Origin: Cinclus cinclus
Lineage: Eukaryota; Chordata; Aves; Passeriformes; Cinclidae
DNA: 64,000 bases
NCBI RefSeq assembly: GCF_963662255.1
Contig: NC_085047.1
Span: 49,846,006 to 49,910,005 of the forward strand
Reading direction: 5' to 3'
Part shown: positions 9,216-23,280 of the stretch, in pieces
Numbering within the stretch: position 1 is the first letter of the stretch
Layout of the letters: each line of letters opens with the position of its first letter
Translations under genes and position numbers: made by a program
The notes under the pieces: generated by a model
What the model was told of the DNA's origin: nothing
The model's database searches: none
The model's input: the letters and a program-made list of their open reading frames with translations, nothing else

Positions 9216-10929
9216 GGATTGCTCAATTGAAGAATATCATTCCTAAACCACAACAAGTCATGTATTACTAGGATTTACCAATTTGCTGTCTATTCCTGGC
9301 TACTAAAACTTTGTTCCCCCGAGCTAATGGCTCTTTTTCTCTTTTTTTTTATTTATTTTTATTTTTGCCAGTATTCCCATATCTAGACTCTGCTGTCCAT
9401 CAGAAAACTCTTTCAATTTCCTGAAAAAGTAGATCCTTCCAGGTCCATAGTCTGGCTTAGTTTTCACAAAGAACTTCAGATCAGATCATATCAGATCCTC
9501 TCCTTCAGGTGGCTTGTTTAGCCTTTTCTATCCCTTCAAACCCAGAGTTTCTTCTTCATTCAATAACACTGCTACGATGAGACAGTTCAGGCCTGTATCT
9601 TCTCTGCTTTAGAGTCTCACAGCCCCCCGGTGCAGGATGGACTGGTGAAGCTTGCATGCAGCCTGAAATTAGCATCTCCCAAGCTAGCATCTTTGAGATT
9701 GCTTCCTTCAATTCTGTTTTTTCCCTCAAGCTGCACCATACCAAGGCAGTGAGAAGCAGATGTGGATATCTTTCCCAGACAGGAACATGTTTCCAGTATC
9801 TCTCCTCACTAACCTTCCAGCAAAATCTCTGCCTTGTGCTTGCTCATGGGTTTTCCCCAGCCCCTGTCCTTTTTCTCCCTCTCCTGCTCTGAGATGGTTG
9901 CCTACAACCAGGAATTCATGGGGGAGCATTTTATTCAGTCTTCAAGGAGAAAGGGCTCCCCTTGCAGCAGACTTGAAGATGGCAATGAAAATGCAGCATG
10001 GAATTATGTACATGTGGTAGTTCCTGTTTATGCTTGCCTAATGTGGCCCATTCCTCTTCGGACATTCTTAGTCATTTACTACCCTCTCCTAGGTTTGTAA
10101 TACGGCTTTATTTTAATACACATATCTTGCATGAAATCCGCTAAGACCTCATGGGTTTTGACTGTTGTTTATGCTTTTTTTCCAGAGGAGTAATTATGTT
10201 CCACCCCAGTTGTGGTGCCTTGTAGAAATTCCCCAGACTTTCCCTCCCACTGGTAGCCTTTAATACTTTTCTCCAGACCAACATATCATCCTCTAGTCTC
10301 TCAGTAAAAAAACATGTGTTTGAGGTATAACATCTGAGTAGCAAAACCAGAGGCAGCTCTGATCTTTGCCCTGTCTTCTCAGACCCTTGCTGTCTCTGAA
10401 ATGTAGCAGCTTGGTGTTTGCTGTCTCCAGCTTCCCCCACTGTGTTTTGTTTCTCAGGTTCTGGCTGAGTTAAATTCAGAGAGAAAATACCTAATCACCT
10501 TACGCAATGTTATCACCCCAAACAAGCCTGGTTCTCCTGGTATTTGGAAGCCTGGGAAGTGTTATGTGAAAACTTGTCTCCATCACTGGGAAAACCCAGG
10601 CCCAGCACTTGGCCAGGAGCCCTGACCTTGTGCAGGGTTCAGTGAGCCTGACAAGACCATTACTGTCCCTGCCACCCTGTGGAGCTCCACGGTGGAGCCA
10701 CGGCATTCCTGCCCAGTGACACAATGGCTGCGGATGTCCTGGGGCTGCTGGAGCTCATCAGAGCTCAGATCCCTGCCCAGCAGTGAGCAGGGACCACCGA
10801 CAGGAGAAGCACCGGGCTCCCACCCTGCCCAGTCACTCCATGAGGGATGGTGCAGAATTGCTTGTGGAAATCAGGAGTGGGTCCCACTGCCTGGGGGGGA
10901 GATGGGTGTTCACTATGACACCCTTTCCT

Positions 10930-11290
10930 CAGAGGTAATGACTTTATTCCTGGTAAATTTAGTGTTATCAGAAATGGTTGCATTTTTCCTCGGAAACAAA
11001 AGGCACAGTTTGACTCTTTGTCCCTGAGGAATGAGATATATGACATACTGCCCTGGAAGAGGGAGCACAGTGGGAAAGCAAGTCTGGGAGAGCCATCTGA
11101 GAGTGCTCTGGGTTTGGAGTGCCACATCATGAAAATTAAAGCAAGTTTACAGCATTATAGGAGCATTAATAGTCACAGATATCTATCTGCCTTTTGCCCT
11201 TCAAGGGAGAGAGGCAGGCCAGGAGCACTGGAGCTATTAATTGAGTCACAGAGAAGTCATTTGTGCATTTAAATGGCAGAAAGCTAAATA
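10930..11290. promoter_or_regulatory. Possible conserved regulatory element
   Basis: A repeat-free stretch with moderate GC. It carries an AP-1 consensus TGAGTCA (11242-11248) next to ATTAATT, a TTTAAATGG run and a CATCATGAAAATTAAAG string. Its texture resembles vertebrate conserved non-coding DNA, but I cannot test conservation. Confidence 0.15.
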
Positions 11291-12403
11291 TGCTCTGCAA
11301 TCAGTCCTAGCAAAGGACACTGACTGGGACAGGCTCCTTTCAAAGCCTGACATCCAGCCTCTCTGGGCTGCCTGACACAGCTCTGCAAGCACAGCTCTTT
11401 CTGCCTGGCTCTTACCAGGTTCCTTTAAAGAGGGCAGTTTCTTACGCTTTCTTCTTCCTCAAGCCAAAGGTAACAGCAAGTAAGAATTGAAACAGTCATA
11501 ACACATAGCTTCCAGCACAAATAAACAACCTCACTGATTTAAGATGTCCTATTGATTTTCGAGGTGTATGTGTTGGCACTTGTGCTGAAATATCTGCACC
11601 CTGGACAAATGTCTCCTCTGGCTCTGGCCAGAGCTACCTCAGCCAACCAAGTGTTGCCCTTACAGCAGGACTTCAAGCATTCCTTCAGCTTTTCCCCCTG
11701 CATGAGATTTGCTTCCCGTTTTTTCAGTCTCTGTATTATGCAGCTTCTAGGTGTTGCTTGAGGAAGATGAGACACATGTTTTTCTGTAAACCTTTCTCTC
11801 TGGCAGGACCAGCATGTTGCAGCTGTGTTCTATTATTGTCACTTTGCTTTAGCCCAAGTGCTCCAGCTTGTGTCAGACTGGCTCAGTGTGCTGGCACAAT
11901 CTCTGCTACTGTGCTTTCCCAGGTCTTAGTATACAAGAATGAAGGGGCCTTGTTTCCAGTTCTTAGCCCAAATGCAGCATCATCTTTACCAGCACTACGA
12001 TAGATAGCTGTTTGCTTGAGATGCTCTTTGAAAGATCTGTGAGGGCAGTCTCCATCCCTCCCCAGAGTAAGAAACTATGGTTGGTTGGCCTGTTGAAACC
12101 TCTGAGCTTCTGAATGCAAATTAAGCAGTGGTTGGAGACAAGAATATCTCTCAAACAGAATGCAAAAAAACATGTGCTGTCTTTTTACAGCCTCACCAGA
12201 GACCTGCTGATGATGAAGTGTAGAAAAATATCTGGCATCAAATATATCCTAAAAAAAACATTCCCTTTGCATGTGGTGAAATCACTCCCTCCCAACACAA
12301 TTACAGGAATCCTTTAAAATCTCTCCATCAGAGAGTTCTGATCTCTCCCTTCTTTCAGTCTCCTCTTACTTTGGTGCCCATCCCTTCTATTGAAATTCAG
12401 CAT

Positions 12404-12461
12404 TTTCCCAATAACAAAGAGATTAGGAGATTAGTAGGATTTCCCAAATAACAAAGAGATT
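12404..12461 (+). repeat. Short direct duplication (AATAACAAAGAGATT twice)
   Basis: TTTCCCAATAACAAAGAGATT at 12404-12424 recurs at 12440-12461 with one extra A. The copies are 36-37 bp apart, a local slippage duplication. Confidence 0.85.
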
Positions 12462-15400
12462 CTGTTTCCTGCACGTACACATTCCTGGATGTAACAAATT
12501 TACATACACTTTGGTACTTGTCTGAGTTTGCATTTCACACCTTTCCTTTTAAAGATCACTTTGTTTAGTCTCTAAGGTTTACTGCATGTCTTCTCTTACC
12601 TATGGTGTTGCTTCCAATGTTGATAAAACTGTTTTTAGCACCACACCAGTTTGGGCATCTGTATCCAATTTTAAACAAATATCCAGTTTGGTTTGGAGCT
12701 GATCACCCATGTGTGCTCTGCATCTGCTGGCAACCTCTGTCAATGCTGCAAAATGCTGGAGCCGCTGCAGATTTTGCATCTCCTTCCAAATGACAAACAT
12801 CATCTCTGTTTGTGGTGTCTGCCGCAGAGCCTGCAGATCCTTGTGCTGCATGTTCTTCGTGAACAGCTTCCCTTTTTCACTGGAAGCATTTTCCATTTTA
12901 TTTCATGTGTGGTACCATGTACTGTGCAGTAACGACTCAGGACTAAGGCAGCTGAAAGAGGCTGCTCCCTTCAGCATCACTGGCTTTTGAGCACTGTGTA
13001 GCAGGAGTCTCACTACAGCTCCACAGAACGTCCTAAGTAGCTCTGGCAAAAGCCTCTAAAGCAGTGTTATTGTTGAGGAATGCCCAGTCACGAGTCTTCT
13101 CTTGTTATTATTATCTGTGTGTCTCTGAGATTCCTTCCCCCTTCACAGTGATACCATCTTTGCTCCCTCCTTCCAGAGGGTGCTGGAGTGTGGGCTTTGA
13201 TTTATTGGCTAGTGGAGAAGGGGGTTTGCTGGGATTTTTCCCAGAAAGCACGGCACTTCCTCAGGCTAGTTTGCTAAAAGCTGAGTAGGAGCATGTTGGG
13301 GAGACCAGAGCAGATGGGCAGCTTTTATTTAAACGAGAAAATGCTCTGTGGTGACAGGAGGGGGAAAAAACTTGGGAAGAGAATGAGAGAGTTCTCTGAA
13401 AGTTCTCTGCAGGAATCCAGCTGTAACAATGGCCCTGAGGTCTGGGTCCTCCCACTGCCAGATGCTGGCTCCATAACAATTTATTTAAAGGCTGTGGATG
13501 ATTAGACCAAATGGAAAATAAGATTCAAGCGGTCTAGCCAAGGATCAGGCTGACAAACTCTCAGAACAGCTCTGCTCTGTATTTGGTGGGCTGAGAGCTG
13601 AAAATATGTTTTCCTTCAAGCTGATGACTTTGAAAATGCAAAAGCCTAGAATGCTGAAACTGGCAAGTTGAATTAATATTTCATAAGAGACAGATTTTTT
13701 TTTTTTACGAGATTGATTCTTTTGGCAAAGCTTTCACAGACCTGCACATCCCAGCACAGCACAGAGAATTCACCAGCAGGTTTCATGATTAAATGTTACA
13801 GGAATTATTTTTATTTTTTGTAAGACAGATCGCTGGGTATCGGGGAGGCTGTAGCTTGACACTGATTTGATGCCAGGGAAAGCAATTACAGCAGATACAC
13901 AAACCAAGAACTCCGAGAAGCAGCAGGCGACATTGCAGGGTCCAGTAGTCCCTTAGGAAACATCAACCATGTTATTACTTGATGCCAACAGTTAAAGAAT
14001 TATCAGCAATAACCTGCACTGCAGCAGCTTTTCCAAACAAGCTAAAAACATTCTGTGCTAAGTAAGACAAAATCAAACAGTTTTGTTCACATCTGGTGCA
14101 GCAGTAGCTGCTTATTCCAATGGCTGAGGTAATAAAGGACACAGGGACCATTAGACACACATCTGACTCTTGGGAGAAGAGGGAATAAGTCACTGGAATA
14201 GAGAGATTTCACAATGAGAGAGTACAGTCTCTTTCAGGACTATGATAGGAACAGAATCTCCTGAGATCTCTTCTGGCTCAGCACACACCCTGCCCTGTTG
14301 GCAAGCAATTATATGTACCAAAGAGGTCCACACAGCCAGAATCAGTATCCAGGACACCAGCATGGTTTGGGATGGTGTCCACACAGGAAGACATCTGTTG
14401 AGTTAAAACCTTTTAAATAGTGCTGCTGAGCTGTAATTTAAGTGAAGCACTAGCCGTGACAGAGGCTTAATGAGAATCCCTACTCAAGCTGAGAATCTAA
14501 AGGCAAGCCTTTAGATGGCTGGCCAGCAGGCCTCATACAGCTCCAGCTCCTGCAGAAGAGCTGCCTTACAGCACACAGCCTCATTCAGAGCTGCAATGTG
14601 ATGTTTTGTTGTCACAAGACTTAAATCATGGACACCAATGCAAACAGATAAGCCCACCAACTTCAGTGACACTCAGGCTCTCCTCCCTGCTCCTGCCTCC
14701 ACTTCTCACACAGAGGACTCAGTAAAAATTAGGGGAAATATCCTTTCTTAGTAGTTTATTTCCTGTGGAACCCTGTCTGATATTCTTCTAAATTAATTCT
14801 GCAAAATAAAGTTCAGGAAATATGATGGGCCATGGCATGGTCCCAGCTGGTGAGTTGGTTGTGTGCCTCCTGGCTGGTGGGTGCATTCATGCTAGTGGGC
14901 AGAGTACCCTGAGTGTGTCTGATCAGGAAAAGCTGGAACACAACCTTTAGCTTGGCTAGCAGCCAGGCATGCTGTTGGCCAGGTAAACTTGGTGCCAAGA
15001 ACATGCTAAAATGAATAGTATTTTGTAGGTATCACTCCCTTATGTCTGAGCTGCTCTCCAAACACCCACTAGCTGCATTTGAAGGTACAAGCTCAGATAT
15101 TTATTCTTTGAAATTTCTTTTGCATCTAAGACATTTGGAAAGACGATTAGCCACTCACTGTAATATTCATAAGCATGACCTTCATCACATCGTAGTGCAC
15201 AGCTTTATTGTCTGGATGCTTTGTGATTATCTCACCAAAATGCTGTGACTGTTTCAAAAAAACAGACTCATCTGCATGCAAGCAGATGTGGATTCACAAG
15301 AGAAAGCATTCATTTCCATGTCCAGTACTCCCCCAGCAAGAGCCATCTGAGGACATCTACAGAGCTTCACTATGGAGCTGAGCTTTAATCTGGGTGTGAC

Positions 15401-16495
15401 CAACTTACTGGAAAAAAAAATCTACCTCAAAATTATTGGCACCTGGAAATCTTTGAACTGTGGTATTTTGACTGAAGTGCAGAAAAGGAAGTGATGGTGG
15501 GTATAGGAGGAGTTATGTTACAAGATGATCATTAGCTCTATTTAAAGCACACCTCTCTTCTGCCACTAAGATGTGCCAATATCGTGACATTGAAAGAGGA
15601 GATCTTCCACTGAGAAAGAAGGATATGGTGAGACTGGGTTGATGTGATATGCCTCAGGAATGCTGTCCTAAAGAGAGGAAAAACATCACCACAGGCTTCC
15701 GTGTAGCTCTCACAGCTAACCACGAGCAGTTCTTCCTGTCAGGTTGTCCCAGCTTGCTCTCACAGGGAGTGCAGTGACTCCAGATGTGACGGATGAGGCA
15801 ATTAGCCTGTGGTCCTGGCAGCCCAGGGGAAGACTCTTGCCACAGCAGGTGCCCTCTCAAGAAGCATATTGCCTAAAACCAGAGGCTGACTGATTGTAGA
15901 ACTGACTGCTGGCTTATTGGGAGTGTGTTACCAGTCACAGATCAAAAGTTGGTTGAAACCTGCTCAGCAAAGTAGGCTGATGAAACACGATCAAAGGAGC
16001 TCTGCCCTTCAGGACACTGAATGAGTCTCAGCTAGGAATGCAGACAAAAGTTCACCCGTCCTCCTGGAGAGCTGACAAAGACATGCTTTCTGCTCATCCA
16101 AGAACTGTGCAGGCTGAAACATTCCCATGTCCTTGTCAAAGAAGAGGAGCTGACTTGTTCCACCTGATCAACAAATAATATTGCTTCATGTCTGACCAGT
16201 ATCACACAGTTCTGGGCCGGCCACACTTCATGAGGTTTATCCTAATACTGGTTTTAATCCCTTAAAGTCCATCTTTGGAGTGCCAGAAGAAAGCTGACTT
16301 TTCCCAAAGGCTACAGCTTTCTCCACCTCACTTGGGGACCTTCCTGACCACAGAGCTCATTGGAACAATGGTGAAGATTATGAATATCTGTCTTGAAGGA
16401 GTAGGTTACACACACAAGGGATTATTGACTTCCTGTGTTCTACTGTGACTGTGTCCTTTCTTACCAGTACATTTATTCCAGTTTATCACAAATTT

Positions 16496-16505
16496 TATAT
16501 ATATA

Positions 16506-16550
<45 letters not shown>
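16496..16550 (+). repeat. (TA)n / (TATG) microsatellite
   Basis: A nearly pure alternating TA tract broken by GTGTG near 16511 and by GT near 16539. It explains the repeating Ile/Tyr/Thr open frames seen on both strands, which are not genes. Confidence 0.95.
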
Positions 16551-16737
16551 TCTTCAAGAATATGAGAGTAGACAGAATAGGAAAATGTTAGGGATATTTT
16601 GGACACCACAGGCCTCTTGAGAGAATTTATTCTTTGGTGATGGTATGTACATTCATGCACTGGTCAAAGAAAATGTCAGGATTCCATTTGTTTTATTTTG
16701 TATCTGAAAACTATATACTCTGCTCCTTACCACAACT

Positions 16738-16762
16738 TTGCCTTGCCTTGCCTTGCCTTGCC
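16738..16762 (+). repeat. (TTGCC)5 pentanucleotide microsatellite
   Basis: Five perfect TTGCC units in a row. Confidence 0.95.
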
Positions 16763-19700
16763 TCTCTCCAGCCACCTTCTTGGGGTCATAAGAAACAGGA
16801 CCAGACCAGGTCCTGACCTATCTGCCCTCCTACCCCATCACTGTAAGGAGGGAACACAGTGTTTTGCAGCAGCTCCCCTTTCCAAATGTGTTCATCACAG
16901 ACTGGCACATCTACCTTTGTCACCATTCAGAATAGGGAAAATCCTTGGGTAATCCCCTCTTCATAATTGCAGTAAGTGGGAAAACATCTAACACAGATGT
17001 ATCCACCCCCACATCAGTCTTCAGCATAAGAAGCAGCTGCAGCAGTAACTCCAGAGCCTTTCCTTGCAATGGTGGTCCTTGAAAAGCAGATATTCCCCTT
17101 CCTTGGGTATCCACTCATTACAGTTTGCTTGGCAGGGACAGGGCCCTATCCTGAATCTCTCTCCTGGCAAACTTGGTGCAAACAGCTTTCATGTCTATGC
17201 CTTTCTTTCTCATTCACTGACCACTAAAATAGGCGATCCTGTGCCCCGACAGGAGCCTTCCATGCTTTCCATGGTTCCCTGAAGAATGAAGGAGGCTTAG
17301 AACACTTATTTTTGTCCTGCATGCAAGAAAGGGTCAGGGCAAGGCTGACAAACAAAAAGTAAGACTGGAGTCTGTTGTATTTTTTCTTCATCTGGCCAGT
17401 GACTCATTTGGCACTGCTGTCTTAGCTCAAAATTAAAACTTAGATATGATCCAATTTGCAACCCATAGAAGGAGGCATTTTCCTCTCTCTGTTCCAGGAC
17501 TCTCCCAGTAGGCCACAAAGGGTTCAGCAGATAGAATGTTTTCTGTGCTGTGTATAATGAAATTATATTCACCACAGTTTCTACTGGGAGTTTTGAACCC
17601 CAGGTTTATTTCTTAGACAGCCACCAAAGATTTTATTGACAGAACAAATAATTAAAGAGAGAATGGAGAATCTAGTCTAATGGGTATATGTATCTCAAAG
17701 GAGATAAAATGATAGGTTTTAGTCAGATCATTTTTTAGGGATTGTGTCACAGAGAATATATGATCAATCATTGAGAAAACATACATGAAGCAAAGGTTTT
17801 TAGAAGTTATGCCTGCTTACCCATATCAGAAATTCCTTAAACGACTCAAAAATTGAATAATTACCCATTAAAATAATTAGAAATGAAGCATTAAAGAAGG
17901 GTAATACAATGTGAGCTGTCAGCCTGTGTGATACATGTGTGATTGAACTCTCTGGGTGGATCCATTTTCTAGTTACAATGAAGCCTGTGCTAGCAGCTAC
18001 CATTCTTACACAGCCACTGATTTCAAAAGAACATCCAAATACAGCCCTGTTATTCCATATTTTTTTCTAAAAAAATTCTCAGATAATTCACTAGTCTCCA
18101 GGGCAGCGATTTTGCACAGGCTTCAGGCTACTTGTACTTTGGAGAGTCCTGGCTGGTATTTTCAGAACATCAAAGCTTGAATTCCAAATTTGAGAGCAAC
18201 TTCACAACATTAGAAAAGTAAATTAAGCACTTTGAGATGGCGAGTGGCTCTGTAGCAATATATATAAAAATACAAATATAACTGCAGTCAGGAAGTCTTT
18301 CCCCTTGAGGAATTACATTCATAACCAGAACACAAAATAAATCAGCTCATGATAAAGTGGAGCAATCAGCTCATTCTCCAGCAGGCAGATTAATCCAGTT
18401 CCATGAACTATAGTTATGTCACCCATCTACATTCTCCCTGTTTTAAGCACCTGTGTATGAGGAAGGACAGCCACTCACAAGAGCCAAATAATGTCCTGAA
18501 CTTCTCACAGGGGACCAGTGATTTCAGAAGGCAGTAAAACCCTGGATGGTGCTAATCACACTGATAAAGCCATTACTTTCAGGGAACATTTTTCCAGAGT
18601 AAAAAGCCCAGAGTCCCATTCTAGGAACTGATACATTAAATAAGGTTCATGTCTTCACTTCGTCAATGATTCATGTAAGGAGGTTTTTTAGGGTTCAGAA
18701 CCAATAGTTTAGGCTCTGTTTAATATTTTAGACTCAGAGAAGAGCTCATTTTTCTCTTCAGTGTTTTTCTCCTTAATGCTTAGGTAAACATAATGTATAA
18801 CAATATTCATGTACCAAAACCAGATTGGCTTATCAGCTCTCCTCAAAATGTGTCTGTCAGAGACTTTGGCACAGGACCCCATGTTTAATTACAGCCTCTG
18901 CCCTTCAGTTGTTTTAATCAAGACATGACAGAGATAAGTGCCTCAATGCATCTTCCCATCCTTCCCTTCCCATCAGCCACTATCACCACAGGAATAGCTG
19001 CAAAATTGGTCAGAGTTCTCCAGGTTATTCTCCCTCCCCTTAGTTTACTGGAAAATACTTGTTGATCTGCACAGTTTTACATAGGTAATTTAATGCATTT
19101 AATCTGCAGTTATGCAAAGGATCTGTTTGTACAAAGCCTTTTGTGTGTGGAGCTGCCATTGACGCTGGTCAGCTGCAGAAAATTTAAATACTCAGAATTT
19201 CATGAACTCTGTATAGAAAATAGAAGTGAGTCTCCAAGAAAAGAAGAAAAAACTCATTTTGGACAATTCCAAAAGAAACATTCCAGCATCTTGACTCAGT
19301 TGGAAAGTAATAAGATAATCTAGAAATAAGATTCAAAATCTAGCAGGAAAGAAAGGATCCAACTGCTAAGAGAAACAGGATGATGTTTCTGATGCTTGCA
19401 GGAGATGCTGTTATATAACACATTCTGGTGTAATGGAGAACAACTAGATTGTTACTGTGATACTAAATTCTGTTTTAATAAATAACCCCTATCTTTTCAT
19501 TCATTTACAGCTCTACCTGCTCTCTTTTCTTCTTTCCTTGCTTGTCATTGTCCCCTCATACACATTCCAGGCAGGTCTGCTGTAAATCCTTTTCATCACA
19601 CTGTCACATTTATTGACATTTCAAGGACATTTCATTTGAAATGTTAAGAAAAACAGCACTTTGCAGCCTTCCAGGAAGAAGCATCTATGGCTGTCAGCAT

Positions 19701-22700
19701 TTGAGCTAATGTTGTCCCATCTCCAGCAGGACCCAAATCCTGAGGAGTAAGATCTGGAAACAGAAATATCAGAAAAACTTCTAAAGGCCCACACACGGTT
19801 TTGTTCTATCTGTGACACCACTTCATGGCAACAATTCACTCACAGCTTCCTGCTGTAATTTAGCACAAGCTACCTCATTATTTTTTGCCTGGCTTGTCTG
19901 TAGTTTTACCCTTCCACCTGCAATTATGCTCATTCTTTGCATCCCTTGTTGCTTCCTCAGCATGCAGCTCTCCCGAGTTCCTCTTCTTCCATTATTATTC
20001 ACACCACAAACTCACTCAGAAGATTGCATTCAAAAATTATTGCTTTTTTAGATTATCAGCACCAGATCCTCCCTGATGTTGTTTGTAGGAGTCTTTGAAA
20101 ATTAACAGCTCGAGGCCATTGATGGTGTTAGAGGATACGGATCACTGTCGTCAAGCCCACAGTGTTCTCGCATATAGGGACTACTCTTCCACTAGGTAAA
20201 AATATGTATCAATAGATAAAAAGATGGTGACACTGTCAATATGGAGTCTAAACAGCAAGGAGGAAAAGGAGAACCAGCCCTTGAACTATGAGATATATGA
20301 TAAGGAGAATAATCAAAGGTGACCTCTGGTAATGGAGTGTGTAATGTGGGACTTGGAAAGGTTTGGAGAAGATGGTGGAAACCAGAAGGTAGAGCAGGCC
20401 CTTAATCTTTGTGGCCACGTGGATGGAGAAGGCTGGTGCAGCTGCGCACAAGTGGAGCCCCATGGGGACAGCTGTGCTCCTCTGCAGCTGCTCAGCACTG
20501 GGGCTTTGCTGTTGAACCCCAGCTGTGGCATGGGTTCTCCTATGTGAAAGAATGGGTTTGTCATACTCAGCTTTCCCTGTTCAAGGAATACCATTTGCAA
20601 AGCAGAAACATGATATGGCACAGAGTAAAAGCCCTTATTCAGCTTTGATCTGCTGGAACAGCAGTATCTGGCAACTGCAAAAAACAAAAGAACAAAAATA
20701 TACCACTGTAGACTGACTAGATACCTGTGTCTCTAGTTATTATTTCACTGCTTTAAAATAAAAGAAAAAAACTAGCCCAGTTATGGGATCCAGATTTTCT
20801 TGATCTGCTCAAAAGTCATTTCCATGATGATGCATTTTGCTTTCCCATCATATCCTCCTCTGTGTGAATCCTGTCCTTGTAACAACCAGCACCACTTGTC
20901 ATGGATATCAGAAAGGAGTGATTCAAGGACTGCCATTTTTTCCTCTCTCTCTATCAGTCTTCCCTCAATTGCTTTGTTTCTTTTTTCATTTGAAAAAGAA
21001 AAATCACATGATTGATGATATGACAATGTGAGATTCACTTTGATACCCACCCTCTGGAATCGCAATGAAATTGTGCAATTATGGTCTTCAACAATATGCC
21101 ATTGATGGCCTTTGAAAGTGGGACAAAAAAGTCAATAAAGTCTCATGTCTTCAGAATGACTTCTCTGTTGTTTTTTCATATTTGTCCTGTGGGATGTTTG
21201 GCAATTTGTCACACAAGCACACATAACCAAGTTAACTTATCACACAGAGTTCTTTAAAATAATACTGGAGGAATTCAAGGATTTTACTTAACACAATATT
21301 GTGAAGAAACACATCAGGGTTCTGTTTGCATTAGCTATAATTCCCTAATGTCCCAGTGGGTCTGTTCAGCTGGAGCTTGCAATTAAGCTAAAGTTGTTTA
21401 TGCAATAATTAAGTTTTTAATCATGGATATCTTTTAGAGCTCTGTTTGTGGAAAACCATTATTTAAGAATGAACCCATGTCCAGATAAATGGTTGTCTTG
21501 GGTTATACAAATGTCTCAAAAAGTGACTAAGATGATACTGAGGTAATTTTCTATGATACCAGCAATTGTCACTGGTGTCTCCTGGGGAGTCTACATTTGA
21601 GAGGGTAATGAGCAATTCAAAGCCCTATTTTCCAGCATGCCCAGACCCTGCCTGCTTATGTGGTCTGTAAAGAGAAGCCATCAAAACACCCTAGGGAGGT
21701 TCCAGTATGGTTTGAACACAGACCTGGCTCCTCACAGTCTATATAGAGCCAACACTGGGAAGTCTGACATCTAAACCACTTTTTTGTGTATCAATGTCAT
21801 AGGAAGCATCTGAGCAGTACACTTAAGGGTTCAGCCACCTGTTTTATTAATGCTTAGCCCTTGGTAGCATTGTTCACTGGACAAGTTTGTTCGTAAATAA
21901 CCATACAGGTTGGTTTTATTGCAGATTGTTTCATCTTTACCGCCTGTGTAGAGCAGGATTCCAGCACCACAAGCCTCTCCAGAGAGTGAAAACCCTCTCT
22001 GTTGGCTTCCAAAGTATCTCGGCATTGGCATGAAGTTGTAAGTCCTCAGCATCCTCCAGCTGGTGCAGCTCAGTCTACATGATTTGCACTTCCTACTGCA
22101 GAGGTGCTGGACACAACATTTCCACAGCCAGCAAAGCAGTGCCCCAGCAATCTCTGAGACCAAAAGCACCTCCAGGGTTTTCATTTGGGAGGGAGCTGTG
22201 TTCCTGGGGACAGCTCTCCACAGCATTGGCTCTAACTGTGCAGCAACGTTGCTGGGCCAAATCTTCAGCTGTTGCTCAGTGTCTCTTTTGGGCTTGTTTA
22301 CCTTTACAAATAAAGAGCAAAACAGAGACAACAAGGTAGAACAAAAACAGTCTCTGCCCTTTCTTTGAACAATGCATGAAATCATAGCGACCTCACCCTC
22401 ACTGAAGGCTTTCTGGTGTTACCTTAATAAAAATAATTATCCTAATTGCTCACTATGAGTATTCCAGGTCAACAATAGTTGTGTCTTATAAATGAAAGCA
22501 TAAATTTAAAAAAATAGATGAAGCAACTAGTCTTATAAAAAGAATCTAAACATTAAATCGAACATCACAGTAAGACGACATGAAGAATGTGGCTGTAGCA
22601 TCAACATCAAACATCACAAGTTAAAAGTATTTTTTTAGTACTAGAATTTTCATCAGTTTCACAAGCCTTTTCATCCTGTTTGTGCCCTGATCTCCCCTGA

Positions 22701-22895
22701 AAAAGCTAGTGTCTCAAAATGAGGGCTTTCAGGGTCCATGTGCCACCTTCACAGCACCCGAAGCTGGTTATGGTACCAGGAGCTATCCACATCCAGTGGA
22801 GAATACCCATTCCTCTGAGTGAAACACTAACAACATTGAAAATTCAGTGCTATAGCTCTCTCAAATGGTTATTTTCTGCCAAAATACTGACCATG
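16763..22895. other. Intergenic region, no supportable gene
   Basis: About 6 kb, mostly unique and AT-rich. I see no exon, RNA gene or named repeat apart from an AT-rich cluster of ATTA/TAAT cores at 21375-21425. Confidence 0.4.
21375..21425. promoter_or_regulatory. Cluster of homeodomain-type TAAT/ATTA cores
   Basis: Within 50 bp there are CAATTAAG, ATAATTAAG and TTTTTAATCA, each containing an ATTA or TAAT core, plus TTATGCAAT, which resembles an octamer or C/EBP half-site. Such clusters occur in developmental enhancers but are also common in AT-rich DNA. Confidence 0.15.
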
Positions 22896-23280
22896 ACCTG
22901 GGATTGTTCAGTCTGGAGAAACTGAAGCTCGGGGGGGGGGGGGGGACCTTATTGCTCTCTACAGATATCTGAAAGGAGATTGTAGCCAGGTGGGGTCTCT
23001 TTTCCCAAGTAACAAGTAACAGGACAAGAGAAAATTGCCTCAGGGAGATCCATGGGAGATTTAGGTGGGATTTTCGAAAAATTTCTTCATGGAAAGGGCT
23101 GTCAAGCACTGGAATAGACTGCTCAGGGAAGTGGTGGAGTCACCATCCCTGGAAGTATTTAGATGTGTAGATGTTTGAAGGACATGGTTTAGTATTAGAC
23201 TTGACAGTGCTGGGTTAATGGCTGGACTTGATGATCTCAAAGGTCTTTTCCAACTTAAATAATTCTGTGATTCTGTTTCA
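22896..23280 (+). mobile_element. CR1 LINE 3' end
   Basis: Plus-strand CR1 reading from TTGTTCAGTCTGGAGAAACT through ACCTTATTGCTCTCTACAG and GTCAAGCACTGGAATAGACT, then GTGGTGGAGTCACCATCC, and ending with GATGATCTCAAAGGTCTTTT and the ATTCTGTGATTCTGTTT tail. It is one of the best-preserved copies in the window. A poly(G) tract interrupts the segment that normally reads GAGGCTCAGGGGAGACC. Confidence 0.95.
22931..22945 (+). repeat. (G)15 homopolymer inside CR1
   Basis: Fifteen G bases where CR1 normally has a short G run before ACCTTATT. Either a true expansion or an assembly/sequencing artefact. Confidence 0.9.

Larger units (their letters stand above)
9216..16495. other. Intergenic region, no supportable gene
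   Basis: About 7 kb without recognisable exons or mobile elements. It contains an imperfect short duplication at 12404-12461 and a possible regulatory stretch at 10930-11290. Open frames of 60-130 codons occur in several frames, mostly from non-ATG starts, and have no domain features. Confidence 0.4.

Noticed and set aside
16406..16660. Tyr/Ile-rich repeat protein frames on both strands
   Set aside because: They are translations of the TA microsatellite at 16496-16550.
21831..22385. 184-codon minus-strand frame
   Set aside because: It has many Cys, Ser and Leu residues but no recognisable family, and no splice or promoter context. Considered chance.
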